Source: RGIG4140 sp045635565 (GTDB taxonomy: Bacteria; Pseudomonadota; Alphaproteobacteria; CAAHEQ01; UBA3637). From it: a DNA stretch of 64,000 bases. Made by a program: the position numbers and the translations under genes. The notes under the pieces were generated by a model, which worked only from the letters and a program-made list of their open reading frames with translations, did no database searches and had not been told where the DNA came from. This document shows positions 37,246 to 45,829 of the stretch, piece after piece. Location: NCBI GenBank assembly GCA_045635565.1, contig JAZTVX010000044.1:1-64000 (forward strand). Reading direction: 5' to 3'. How positions within the stretch are numbered: the first letter of the stretch is position 1; the number at the start of each line of letters is the position of its first letter.

Positions 37246-38001
37246 TTATTTTGCATACAGCGTTTCAATGCCGTTTTGTTCAAGTATTTGAGCCAATTTG
37301 TCAATGAGTGTTCGGCTGGGTTCTGGTGTGTTTTCCAATGGATAAGGAATGTTAAGTTGTTTCCATTTATAAACGCCACTTTGATGATATGGTAAAATTT
37401 CAACCAATTCAACGTTGGGATATTGTTTTACAAAATCAGCGTACATTTGTGCGTAATCTTCCGTGTCATTGAAATGAGGAACGACAACCCATCGTATCCA
37501 TGTCGGTATATGTTCCTTTTTTAAATATTCCAAAAAGTCAAGTGTTCGGTTGTTAGGTAATCCGGTCAGTTTTTTATGTTCGGCTGATGCTAAATGTTTT
37601 ACGTCTAACATAACCAAATCGACATGTTCCAACAACTTGACGGTTGTTTCGTCAATATCGGTTGTGCCAGCCGTGTCAATAGCAATATGAATGCCTTGCT
37701 TTTTTAATTCGGTAAATATCGGTAACAGGGCTTTTTTTTGTAATAATGGTTCTCCACCGGAAAATGTGACACCACCGTTTGAAAAATGCATAAAGTTTTC
37801 GTATTTAAGAATTTCTTTCACCATTTCTTTGGCAGAAATCGTTCTGCCACCATGCACATCCCATGTGTCCGGATTGTGGCAGTATTGACACCGAAGTGGA
37901 CATCCTTGTGTAAATACAACAAACCGTATCCCCGGACCATCCACCGTTCCGGCACTTTCAAATGAATGAATACGCAATAATGTTGTATTTAAACTTTCCA
38001 T
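37246..38001 (-). CDS. pflA: Pyruvate formate-lyase activating enzyme
   Basis: The product is 251 residues from the ATG at 38001, with AGGAG 7 bases upstream. A radical-SAM cluster motif is at C34-x3-C38-x2-C41 (QGCPLRCQYCHNPDT), preceded by the family signature SAGTVDGPGIRFVVF. VTFSGGEPLLQ and LDVKHL are further motifs. It installs the glycyl radical on pyruvate formate-lyase in anaerobic cells. The pfl gene itself is not in the window, which is unusual since pflA normally follows it. The gene precedes uup on the same strand. Confidence 0.93.
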   Translation of the reverse strand: MESLNTTLLRIHSFESAGTVDGPGIRFVVFTQGCPLRCQYCHNPDTWDVHGGRTISAKEMVKEILKYENFMHFSNGGVTFSGGEPLLQKKALLPIFTELKKQGIHIAIDTAGTTDIDETTVKLLEHVDLVMLDVKHLASAEHKKLTGLPNNRTLDFLEYLKKEHIPTWIRWVVVPHFNDTEDYAQMYADFVKQYPNVELVEILPYHQSGVYKWKQLNIPYPLENTPEPSRTLIDKLAQILEQNGIETLYAK

Positions 38002-38106
38002 AAAATAACTCCTGATATACAATTTATAAACATCAATTGATGTATTGGTTTTTACATTTATTTTTGTTTTTTGTCAAGACGGGTTATCTGTTAATAACAA
38101 AAACGT

Positions 38107-38625
38107 CTATTTTGACGATAAGCATGTATTTAAAAATGCACCGATTTGTTCTTCTGTCGTGAATGAAACGACACGGCTTGCCATATCATTATAATGTGCT
38201 TCCTCTCCTGTATAAAGAGGTTGACAGGTTGTTCGTAATTTAAAAAAGTAATCGCCGACATATGTAACATAAACTTGTTCAACATAGGGATGATTATCTG
38301 ATAATTCCTGAAGCATTTGCTGTTCCGCTTTCGCTTGTTCTTCGGCAATATTTGTTGCTGAAACGGTTTTTAGTCCCATATTATATACAAAAACAGTTAC
38401 ATGACATGTTTGATTGACATACAATTGACTATAACCGTAGCCGGGATGTTGACTTTCAAAATCGAGTAATCCGTCTGCCTGTTTTTGTAAAGCATCTTTG
38501 ATGTGAATAAACGTAACACGAGGAGGTAGTTCTTTCATGCACTGTTTTAGTTCTTTACTTTCTGCTGGACCTATTGTGCCCAAAAATATGAAAATGAGAA
38601 AAATTATGAATCCTGTTTTGTGCAT
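38107..38625 (-). CDS. Secreted hypothetical protein coupled to uvrA
   Basis: The product is 172 residues with a signal peptide ending IGPAES, then a small soluble domain with four cysteines (CMKELPPR, NQTCHVTVFVYN, RTTCQPLY, NTCLSSK), which may form two disulfides. The beta-alpha pattern has no family I recognise. The gene starts inside the 3' end of uvrA (22-base overlap), so it is probably translationally coupled. AAGGA is correctly placed. Periplasmic location inferred. Function unknown. Confidence 0.7.
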   Translation of the reverse strand: MHKTGFIIFLIFIFLGTIGPAESKELKQCMKELPPRVTFIHIKDALQKQADGLLDFESQHPGYGYSQLYVNQTCHVTVFVYNMGLKTVSATNIAEEQAKAEQQMLQELSDNHPYVEQVYVTYVGDYFFKLRTTCQPLYTGEEAHYNDMASRVVSFTTEEQIGAFLNTCLSSK

Positions 38626-41429
38626 GGTGTTTCCTTTTCAAAAATTGATTTTAAATATTGTCCTGTATAACTTTGAGGGACTTGTGCAATTTCTTCGGGT
38701 GTGCCTTGAGCAATGATTTGACCGCCGTTATCGCCACCTTCCGGTCCCATATCAATAATATAATCGGATGCTTTGATGACATCTAAATTATGTTCAATGA
38801 CAACAACCGTATTTCCGTTATTGACAAGCGTGTGTAAGATATCCAACAAACGGTGAATATCGGCAAAATGCAGTCCTGTGGTCGGTTCATCTAAAATGTA
38901 AAGTGTTTTTCCGTACCCTTGACGGGATAATTCTTTTGCTAATTTTATTCGTTGTGCCTCACCTCCGGATAAGGTAATAGATGATTGACCTAAACTGATA
39001 TACCCTAATCCGACTTTTCGGAGTAATTGACATTTTTCATGTATTGATGAAATATGTTTAAAAAATTCAGAGGCTTCGTCAACAGACATATCTAATACAT
39101 CAGCAATGGATTTGCCCCGATATAAGATTTCCAGTGTTTCACGATTATAACGTTTTCCGTTACAGACATCACATGTCACATAAATATCCGGTAAAAAGTG
39201 CATTTCTACCTTAATAACTCCTTCTCCGGCACATTTTTCACATCGACCGCCATTAACATTAAATGAAAAGCGACCAGGTTTATATCCTCTGATTTGTGAT
39301 TCAGGTAAGCCGGCATACCAATCACGAATGCTACTCATAATACCGGTATATGTTGCCGGATTTGAACGAGGTGTTCGGCCGATGGGAGTTTGGTCAATAT
39401 TGATGACTTTTATTAAATGTCCGCTACCATGAAGTGTTTTAAAAGGAACAAATTGTTCCGAGGCATGATTGACGAGGGTATGCAAAGCAGGGAATAATGT
39501 TTCCATAATCAATGAAGATTTGCCACTACCACTCACTCCTGTGACGCAAGTTAATGTTCCTAACGGGATTTTAATATCGACATTTTTCAGATTGTTAAGG
39601 GTTGCTCCTGTCAAATGAAGTTTTTTGCCTGTTCCGATACGTCGGACGGCCGGAATTGGAATTTGACGTTTGCCTGACAAATACTGACCGGTAATGGATT
39701 GATTGTTTTTTATGATTTCTTCCGGTGTGCCGTGAGCAATCACATAACCACCGTTTTGTCCGCCACATGGTCCGATATCAAAAATATAATCGGCATCACG
39801 CATGGCTTCTTCATCGTGTTCAACCACAATGACGGTATTACCTAAATCACGCAAATATTTGAGTGTGTTTAACAGTTTGCTGTTATCTCGTTGGTGTAAT
39901 CCGATGGAGGGCTCATCCAAAACATACAATACGCCGGTTAAACCTGAGCCGATTTGGCTGGCTAAACGAATGCGTTGGGCTTCCCCACCGGATAGTGAAC
40001 CACTTTGTCTGTCCAATGTCAAATATTCTAAACCAACATTACATAAAAATTTTAAGCGTTCACAAATCTCATATATAATACGATCAGAAATAGTTTTTTC
40101 CATATCCGTTAAACACGCAGGTAATTCGGAAAACCATTTGAGTGCTTCTTTAATGGATAGATGTGTTATATCAGAAATGTTTTTGTCGGCTATTTTGACA
40201 CTTAAAGCCTCTTGATTTAAACGCTGCCCGTGACATTTCGGACAAGCGCGTATCAATTGATAGCGTGATATCTCGGTTTGCAACCATTCGGATTCCGTTT
40301 CCAAAAAACGTCGTTCCATATTTGGAATAACACCTTCAAATTTATCTTTTCCATATAAAATAGCGTGTTGCGTTTTCAAATCTAATAGATGCCATGGTTT
40401 TTTTACATCAATATGAAGATGTTCATACATAGAACGTTGAATGGAAGAATGCCAACAAAAAATTTCACTGCTACTATTTTTCCACGGTGCAATGGCACCT
40501 TGTTGAATGGATAATCGTTTATCCGGTATAACCAATTGAGGATCAATTTTGAGTTTGTACCCTAAACCAGTGCAATCGGGACAGGCTCCATGTGCACTAT
40601 TGAAGGAAAATAAGCGTGGTTCTAAAGCCGGTATGTGAAAACCGCTTATTGGACAGGCATATTTTGATGATAATAAATCATTTTTATGTGTTTCCAGATT
40701 TTCCAGCAAAACAAGGCCATCCGCTAAATTAAGTGACTTTTCAATTGATTCGGCAATGCGAGCCTGAATGTTTGGACGAATAATGACGCGGTCAATGACA
40801 AGGGAAACGCTATTTTTTCTGCGTTTATCAATCCGTTTGATACTATCCAATTCGACATATTTGTTATTCAGTTTAACACGACTGTATCCTTTTTGTATCC
40901 AAGAATCAAACAGTTCATGGTACTCCGGAATATTTGTATCCGGTTTATGCATTTCGGCACGAATAATGGGAGCCATGATAATCAGTTTCGTTCCTTCCGG
41001 ATAAGACATGACTTTATCAACCATTTGTGCCACGGATAACGCACGAATGGGCTTGTTGGTAACCGGTGAATACGGGATACCGATGCGAGCCCATAAGACA
41101 CGCATATAATCATATAATTCCGTTATAGTTCCAACAGTTGAACGGGGGTTGTTTGATGTTGTTTTTTGTTCGATAGATATGGCAGGTGATAAACCTTCAA
41201 TTAAATCAACGTTCGGTTTTTTCATTAAATCCAAAAATTGTCGGGCATAGACAGAAAGACTTTCGACATAACGTCGCTGTCCTTCGGCAAAAATAGTATC
41301 AAAGGCCAAAGATGACTTGCCCGAACCGGATACTCCTGTAATAACGACTAACTTTTCACGGGGAATATCGACATCGATGTTTTTAAGATTATGTTCCCGA
41401 GCCCCACGAACACGTATAAATTTTTTCAT
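38604..41429 (-). CDS. uvrA: Excinuclease ABC subunit A
   Basis: The product is 941 residues, the normal UvrA length. It is the damage-recognition ATPase of nucleotide excision repair. Two ABC domains carry Walker A GVSGSGKSSL twice, and SGGEAQRIRLASQIGSG and SGGEAQRIKLAKELSR are the signatures. The first zinc region begins ACPISGFHIPALEPRLFSFN and lacks one Cys of the usual CPxCG, as in other alphaproteobacteria. The second (CEKCAGEGVIK...CDVC) is complete. AAAGG precedes the ATG. Confidence 0.96.
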   Translation of the reverse strand: MKKFIRVRGAREHNLKNIDVDIPREKLVVITGVSGSGKSSLAFDTIFAEGQRRYVESLSVYARQFLDLMKKPNVDLIEGLSPAISIEQKTTSNNPRSTVGTITELYDYMRVLWARIGIPYSPVTNKPIRALSVAQMVDKVMSYPEGTKLIIMAPIIRAEMHKPDTNIPEYHELFDSWIQKGYSRVKLNNKYVELDSIKRIDKRRKNSVSLVIDRVIIRPNIQARIAESIEKSLNLADGLVLLENLETHKNDLLSSKYACPISGFHIPALEPRLFSFNSAHGACPDCTGLGYKLKIDPQLVIPDKRLSIQQGAIAPWKNSSSEIFCWHSSIQRSMYEHLHIDVKKPWHLLDLKTQHAILYGKDKFEGVIPNMERRFLETESEWLQTEISRYQLIRACPKCHGQRLNQEALSVKIADKNISDITHLSIKEALKWFSELPACLTDMEKTISDRIIYEICERLKFLCNVGLEYLTLDRQSGSLSGGEAQRIRLASQIGSGLTGVLYVLDEPSIGLHQRDNSKLLNTLKYLRDLGNTVIVVEHDEEAMRDADYIFDIGPCGGQNGGYVIAHGTPEEIIKNNQSITGQYLSGKRQIPIPAVRRIGTGKKLHLTGATLNNLKNVDIKIPLGTLTCVTGVSGSGKSSLIMETLFPALHTLVNHASEQFVPFKTLHGSGHLIKVINIDQTPIGRTPRSNPATYTGIMSSIRDWYAGLPESQIRGYKPGRFSFNVNGGRCEKCAGEGVIKVEMHFLPDIYVTCDVCNGKRYNRETLEILYRGKSIADVLDMSVDEASEFFKHISSIHEKCQLLRKVGLGYISLGQSSITLSGGEAQRIKLAKELSRQGYGKTLYILDEPTTGLHFADIHRLLDILHTLVNNGNTVVVIEHNLDVIKASDYIIDMGPEGGDNGGQIIAQGTPEEIAQVPQSYTGQYLKSIFEKETPCTKQDS

Positions 41430-41526
41430 TTGTACCTTTCTTCGTTCCTGTTCAGCATTATCTTATCATTAACGAAATGAAAAAACAACCCCTTTTTTTT
41501 GATGTGTAAGAAGTGTTAAAAAATAA

Positions 41527-41554
41527 TTGACAAAAACTAAAAATGTGATAAAAT
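41527..41554 (+). promoter_or_regulatory. Promoter of the first GNAT-family gene
   Basis: TTGACA (41527-41532), 16 bases, TGA-TAAAAT (extended -10 ending 41554). The ATG at 41553 lies within the -10 region, so the gene must start later, at 41574. Confidence 0.75.
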
Positions 41555-41573
41555 GCGTCAAGAAAGGAAAAAA

Positions 41574-42656
41574 ATGTCTGATTCAAAAATGCCCATTTTA
41601 TTTGAACCTCTTGATACAACGATTAAACAAGCGTATTATTTGAAAAAGTTATATGATATTTGTCCTGATGCAGATATGTTTGATGTATTTGGTCGTGGTC
41701 GGGAAATGCATTCCATTGATTATTTATCGCATATTATGGAAATACAATTGCGATATAAGCAAATCGGTTGTTGTGCTTTTTTTGTTTTTCAAGGAGAACA
41801 ACCGAGTGGTTTTGTAACCGCTATTCCTGTTCGTGATGAAACACATTTAAAAGAATATGCTTTGCATATGGTCTTGTCTGATAAATCTTTGCTTAATGAT
41901 GTTAATAAGGCCTTTCAGATGAATGTTTCTAAACTGTTATCAGGTAAAATGACACGGACTGAACCTGTTCATGTTTTTACACCGGCGTGTGGTGAAAGTG
42001 TTTTGCCGTTATATCGGTTGCCATTTGATATGCGGGCTACGGCTGGCGATTCGTTTTTGTCGTGTTTGTCTAAAACATTACCGAATAAAATAGTAGTTGA
42101 TACGGATGTGATGCTTAATCGATTATCCGTGAATGACAAAACAAGCGAATTGGTTTTTAATCTGTTTGAACGTAATCGTTATTTGGCGAATAAATATTTA
42201 ATCGGTTTATCTTCATCATGTTCCGATGTAGAAAAAACAAAATCGTTTTTAGGTGGAAAAACACAAGTTCACCAAGGGAGATTGTCTGTTTTTTATGGTT
42301 TGTATTATTGTTCGGAATTAGTTGGATTGATTGAGTGGTCGTGTCGGGGGTGTGATGCAACTGTTAATTTAATGATAGATGAACGATGTACCGGAAAAGG
42401 GTATGGTAGCGAGGTATTACGGCTAACTGAACGGGAATTTTTCATGAGAGGTGTGCAAAATATTTTCATGGAATGTAATATGCAAAATGATGGGGCTGTT
42501 TCTGTTTTGAATCATAATCGATATGTTTTTGAAGATAATGATATGGCGGACGGTTTTTACTATTATCATAAAACATTGGAAAATTATAATGCCGGTCGGG
42601 TTGTAAATAGTTCTTTGTTGAAAATGTGGCAACGTTGGCAAAATGAAAAAAAATAA
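41574..42656 (+). CDS. GNAT-family acetyltransferase
   Basis: The product is 360 residues from the ATG at 41574, with AAGGA just upstream. The C-terminal 150 residues carry a GNAT domain: substrate strand VGLIEWSCRGCDATVNLMI, then the acetyl-CoA loop RCTGKGYGSEVLRLTE (Q/RxxGxG/A type), FFMRGVQNIFMECNMQND and NHNRYVFED. The first 210 residues look like a second, degenerate GNAT-type domain or an unknown partner domain (PSGFVTAIPV). Ribosomal-protein or small-molecule acetylation cannot be told apart. Single gene with its own promoter. Confidence 0.8.
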   Translation: MSDSKMPILFEPLDTTIKQAYYLKKLYDICPDADMFDVFGRGREMHSIDYLSHIMEIQLRYKQIGCCAFFVFQGEQPSGFVTAIPVRDETHLKEYALHMVLSDKSLLNDVNKAFQMNVSKLLSGKMTRTEPVHVFTPACGESVLPLYRLPFDMRATAGDSFLSCLSKTLPNKIVVDTDVMLNRLSVNDKTSELVFNLFERNRYLANKYLIGLSSSCSDVEKTKSFLGGKTQVHQGRLSVFYGLYYCSELVGLIEWSCRGCDATVNLMIDERCTGKGYGSEVLRLTEREFFMRGVQNIFMECNMQNDGAVSVLNHNRYVFEDNDMADGFYYYHKTLENYNAGRVVNSSLLKMWQRWQNEKK

Positions 42657-42665
42657 GATTTGTGC

Positions 42666-42694
42666 TTGACTTGTTATTTAGGGCATGCTATCCT
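42666..42694 (+). promoter_or_regulatory. Promoter before the leader-like ORF
   Basis: TTGACT (42666-42671), 17 bases, TATCCT (42689-42694). The next ATG is at 42701, at the predicted transcription start. Confidence 0.65.
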
Positions 42695-42700
42695 AATAGC

Positions 42701-42832
42701 ATGTTAAATGAATGGATACAGATTTCAATGTTTTTTAAACCTGCTCAATTGAGTCGGTATTTTTCTGTATCTTATACATATTTTTATTATTACTTTAAAG
42801 GCTTTTTGGGTTATCGATTTAGCAACTTTTAA
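42701..42832 (+). CDS. Possible Phe/Tyr-rich leader peptide
   Basis: A 43-codon frame begins at the predicted transcription start of the promoter above, so it would be leaderless. It encodes 15 Phe or Tyr in 43 residues, including SYTYFYYYF. High AT content alone favours Phe, Tyr, Asn and Lys codons, so the run may be chance. It ends inside a predicted hairpin (42797-42870) 145 bases before the GNAT-like gene at 42977. Low confidence as a real peptide. Confidence 0.25.
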   Translation: MLNEWIQISMFFKPAQLSRYFSVSYTYFYYYFKGFLGYRFSNF

Positions 42833-42870
42833 TTTGTTTATCGTTTTAACCTTTTATCCAAATAGCCTTT
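42797..42870 (+). other. Structured RNA leader of the 42977 gene
   Basis: Nested complementary segments AAAGGCT/AGCCTTT (42797-42803, 42864-42870), TTGG/CCAA, GTTA/TAAC and CGAT/ATCG make a long interrupted stem. Several T-rich stretches follow, but no classical terminator. Together with the promoter and the short ORF this fills the gap 42657-42976. Confidence 0.4.
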
Positions 42871-42976
42871 ATATTGAATGATTATTTTAGTTTTATCTTT
42901 TATTGTTTTTTTTAGTAACTTCCGAGGAATATTGTTTTCGGTGGGTGTTTTTTGATGTGAAAAAGGAGAGTGTGTT

Positions 42977-43633
42977 ATGATTCAATTTCAAGATAATTTA
43001 ATGGATACAAAACGAGGGATTTTGTTATCAACGGATATTATGGATAAAGACGGTGTTATAACAAATTTATCCCGTCGGGCTGATTTTATTACAAAAACAT
43101 TGAATGATAAAAATGCTATTCATTTTCCGATTGACGCACCAGGGACTAAACTTGAAACGCCTTTAATGGCAATTGCCTGGTTATTTGCGAATAATAAAAT
43201 GCGTCAAACGGGCGAACGGATAACATATTTTGCTTATGATTCTGACAAAACATGTTTGGGAATTGTGACGGCTACTTCGGATGGACAGGGGAATTATTTT
43301 ATTGCACAAACAGTTGATAAACGACGGTATGATGCACAATGTGCCATGATTGAATTGGTTGAACATATGTTAATGAAGCAACCGGAAGTTCGTTCTATCA
43401 ATATTGAAGTTGATTTTTACGCGCTTGATACCATGCGTCACTACAATGTTAGAAAACTGGGTTATAAAGAGAGCCGTATCGAGCATGAATCGTGTTTGGG
43501 TTTGGGTAAAATGAATTTTATTGTTTATACAAAACAAAATCCGATGAATCATCCTGTGCGTGTACAAAGTGCCTGCTTGCGAACAGCGGCTTCGTTGCGT
43601 TCATACAGACAAAATCAACCACAGTATGCCTAA
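42977..43633 (+). CDS. Diverged GNAT-fold protein
   Basis: The product is 218 residues, with AAAAAGGAGAG before the ATG. The central part (about 60-180) has the strand-helix order of GNAT acetyltransferases: ITYFAYDSDKTCLGIVTATS, then YDAQCAMIELVEHMLMKQPEVRSINIEV, then YALDTMRHYNVRKLGYKESR. The acetyl-CoA loop is weak, so catalytic activity is uncertain. The preceding leader carries a promoter, a Phe/Tyr-rich ORF and RNA structure. It overlaps the AlkD-like gene by 8 bases. No closer family is recognised. Confidence 0.65.
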   Translation: MIQFQDNLMDTKRGILLSTDIMDKDGVITNLSRRADFITKTLNDKNAIHFPIDAPGTKLETPLMAIAWLFANNKMRQTGERITYFAYDSDKTCLGIVTATSDGQGNYFIAQTVDKRRYDAQCAMIELVEHMLMKQPEVRSINIEVDFYALDTMRHYNVRKLGYKESRIEHESCLGLGKMNFIVYTKQNPMNHPVRVQSACLRTAASLRSYRQNQPQYA

Positions 43634-44333
43634 AAAATGTGTTCAGTATGTATTAGATGATATTGCTCGGTTGTTGACAACATTATCTGATGAAAAATAT
43701 CGGTTATTTTCGGCTCGTTTGTTACCGGCCGAAACACCATTGGTGGGTGTCAGATTACCGATTTTACGTCAAATTGCCCGACAAGGTGTTTTAAATGAGG
43801 GGATATCTTTTTTAAATCGATTAACGGATAAAACGTTTGAAGAAAAAATGATGTCCGGTTTTGTAATCGGGTATGCTTCGTTGACGATTACTGAAAAAAT
43901 ACCGTATATTAAAAATCATTTAAAAAAGGTCGATAATTGGTCATTGTGTGATAGTTTTTGTGCTACATTTTGTTTGTCTGAAATTGAAAAAGAGGAATTG
44001 TTTCCTTTTTTGCAAGATTGTTTAACATCCGATTTAGAATACATCGTTCGTTTTGGTATTGTCATGATGTTGATGTATTATACCAAACAATCAGATATTG
44101 ATATCTGTTTGAAATTATTTGAAACAGTGAAACATAACGGGTATTATGTTCATATGGCGTTGGCTTGGGCAATTAGTGCTTATTATGTTCTTTATCCTAA
44201 TAAAATGAACCTTTTTTTACAAGACAATCAATTGGATAAATTTGTTCAAAACAAAGCCATTCAAAAAATACGAGAATCAAACAATGTACCGTTATCAGAT
44301 AAAACATTTGTTTTAAAATATAAAAAATGTTGA
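43626..44333 (+). CDS. AlkD-like DNA alkylation repair protein
   Basis: The product is 235 residues from the ATG at 43626; a GTG at 43560 would add a tail not typical of the family. HEAT-like helical repeats are present with the family start TPLVGVRLPILRQIARQ, then FEEKMMSGFVIGYA, VDNWSLCDSFCATF, the VRFGIVMMLMYY helix and HNGYYVHMALAWAISAYYV. AlkD-type glycosylases remove bulky or cationic alkyl bases without flipping them. The W-x-x-x-D-type pocket (DNWSLCDSF) is retained. It is coupled to the GNAT-fold gene before it. Confidence 0.85.
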   Translation: MPKKCVQYVLDDIARLLTTLSDEKYRLFSARLLPAETPLVGVRLPILRQIARQGVLNEGISFLNRLTDKTFEEKMMSGFVIGYASLTITEKIPYIKNHLKKVDNWSLCDSFCATFCLSEIEKEELFPFLQDCLTSDLEYIVRFGIVMMLMYYTKQSDIDICLKLFETVKHNGYYVHMALAWAISAYYVLYPNKMNLFLQDNQLDKFVQNKAIQKIRESNNVPLSDKTFVLKYKKC

Positions 44334-44351
44334 TAAAGACGTGTAAAGCAC

Positions 44352-44380
44352 TTGACATTTTTATCAAATTTTGATATACA
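44352..44380 (+). promoter_or_regulatory. Promoter of rpsD
   Basis: TTGACA (44352-44357), 17 bases, TATACA (44375-44380). Confidence 0.8.
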
Positions 44381-44484
44381 GGAACTCTATTCTCTGAGAA
44401 TGTGGATGATAACAAAAGGTTATTGTCACGCTTTGATGTCTGTATCAAAGACTATCGGAGACAACAACAAGAAAGGAAAATAAT
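44381..44484 (+). promoter_or_regulatory. Structured 5' leader of rpsD
   Basis: The 100-base leader holds two small hairpins: ATAAC/GTTAT (44409-44423) and the perfect 7-bp CTTTGAT/ATCAAAG (44431-44450), then AGAAAGGA before the ATG. S4 regulates its own operon in other bacteria, so an autogenous site is possible but unproved. Confidence 0.35.
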
Positions 44485-45099
44485 ATGTCTAAAAGATTAA
44501 GTTCAAAATTTAAAATTGACCGTCGTTTAGGGGTCAACTTGTGGGGCAAAGCAAAAAGTCCGGTTGAAAAAAGAAATTATGGTCCGGGTCAACACGGTGC
44601 AAATCGTAAAAAACCGACTGACTACGGTATCCAATTGCATGCCAAACAAAAATTAAAAGGTGTTTATGGTAACGTTTCTGAAAAACAATTGCGTAAATAC
44701 TATGCTGAAGCCGTTCGTCGTAAAGGTGACAGTTCTGAAAACTTAATCGGTATTTTGGAAACACGTTTAGATTCAATTGTTTATAGAATGAAAATTGTTC
44801 CATCCGTATTTGCGGCTCGTCAATTTGTTAATCACGGACATGTTTTGGTTAACGGTAAACGGGTTAATATTCCGTCTTATTTAGTTAAAGCCGGTGATGA
44901 AATTTCTATCACAAACAAAGCAAAAGACATGGCTATCGTCATTGAATCTTTGGCTTCTACAGAACGTGAAGTTCCTGAATATATGGAATTTGATGCAAAA
45001 GCCTGTACAGGTAAATTCATTCGTGTTCCGCAATTGGCTGATGTGCCGTATGCAACGCAAATGGAACCGAATTTGGTTATCGAATTCTACTCTCGTTAA
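44485..45099 (+). CDS. rpsD: 30S ribosomal protein S4
   Basis: The product is 204 residues. It is a primary 16S rRNA binding protein of the small subunit. The start MSKRLSSKFKIDRRLGVNLWGKA is the alphaproteobacterial form without the zinc-finger Cys. The S4 RNA-binding domain is near 95-155 (RLDSIVYRMKI, ARQFVNHGHVLVNGKRVNIPS). It stands alone rather than in the alpha operon with rpsK/rpoA, as in most alphaproteobacteria. It has its own promoter, leader and terminator. Confidence 0.98.
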   Translation: MSKRLSSKFKIDRRLGVNLWGKAKSPVEKRNYGPGQHGANRKKPTDYGIQLHAKQKLKGVYGNVSEKQLRKYYAEAVRRKGDSSENLIGILETRLDSIVYRMKIVPSVFAARQFVNHGHVLVNGKRVNIPSYLVKAGDEISITNKAKDMAIVIESLASTEREVPEYMEFDAKACTGKFIRVPQLADVPYATQMEPNLVIEFYSR

Positions 45100-45130
45100 T
45101 TTTGAAGCGAGATTGGTTCTTTGTGAAAGG

Positions 45131-45154
45131 GTGCCTGAAAAGGCACTCTTTTTT
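45131..45154 (+). terminator. Terminator of rpsD
   Basis: GTGCCT (45131-45136), a GAAA loop, AGGCAC (45141-45146), then TCTTTTTT. Confidence 0.85.
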
Positions 45155-45164
45155 ATGAATAGTC

Positions 45165-45193
45165 TTGACTTGAAGGAGTGTTTTTTGTACACT
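45165..45193 (+). promoter_or_regulatory. Promoter of the nucleotidase/kinase/phosphodiesterase run
   Basis: TTGACT (45165-45170), 17 bases, TACACT (45188-45193), 18 bases before the ATG at 45212. Confidence 0.65.
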
Positions 45194-45211
45194 TTTGTGT
45201 GTGGAGTTACA

Positions 45212-45829
45212 ATGAAAACAATTTGTTATTTAGATATGGATGATGTATTGGCTGACTTTAACCGTCAAGCATATCGATACATTCAATACGATTGCCGTGT
45301 GTTTAAAAATAAACCTTTTTGTGAATTAACTGATGAAGAACGGTTGATGCAGAAACGATTGTTTTCCGTTTGTGACTATGACGATACGTTTTGGCAGACT
45401 ATGCCGATGAAATCAGGTGCATTGGATTTGTATCAATTGTGCCGTTCGGAATTTGATGATGTTGTTTTATTATCAAAATTTGTTCCGCCAACACAACAGC
45501 CTCGTCGGTTTCGGGCTGTATCTTTTTTGAAATTGAAGTGGGCACATCATTTTTTATCAGAAGATGGACATTTGCCGAAAGTTGTCGTTATTGATGACGT
45601 GAAATCACTTTTGTTGCAAAATAGAAAAGATATATGTCAAATTTTGATTGATGACATGATTCGTAATGTTTCTGACTGGCAGGAAAAAGGTGGTGTTGGT
45701 GTTTTATATCATGATAATCAACAAGTTATGCAAGAATTGATGCAAATTAAACATCATTTGTCCCAACAAGTGATACAGCACGATATGAATAGTTTTAAAT
45801 TGAAAGGGTTTTCTCATGAAAAAGAGTAA
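45212..45829 (+). CDS. 5'(3')-deoxyribonucleotidase-like HAD phosphatase
   Basis: The product is 205 residues from the ATG at 45212, with GGAG upstream; the longer frame to 44894 is an artefact of reading through rpsD. The HAD nucleophile motif is LDMDDVLADFN (D8, D10), with a cap rich in aromatic residues, VVLLSKF as motif II and VVVIDDVKSLL as the acidic motif. The pattern fits the NT5C-type nucleotidase family, which removes phosphate from deoxynucleoside monophosphates. It is followed by a P-loop kinase-like gene (14-base overlap) and a phosphodiesterase, so a nucleotide-salvage role is plausible. Confidence 0.8.
   Translation: MKTICYLDMDDVLADFNRQAYRYIQYDCRVFKNKPFCELTDEERLMQKRLFSVCDYDDTFWQTMPMKSGALDLYQLCRSEFDDVVLLSKFVPPTQQPRRFRAVSFLKLKWAHHFLSEDGHLPKVVVIDDVKSLLLQNRKDICQILIDDMIRNVSDWQEKGGVGVLYHDNQQVMQELMQIKHHLSQQVIQHDMNSFKLKGFSHEKE

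Noticed and set aside
44894..45211. Long upstream extension of the nucleotidase frame
   Set aside because: It overlaps rpsD and its terminator; the promoter and GGAG site fix the start at 45212.
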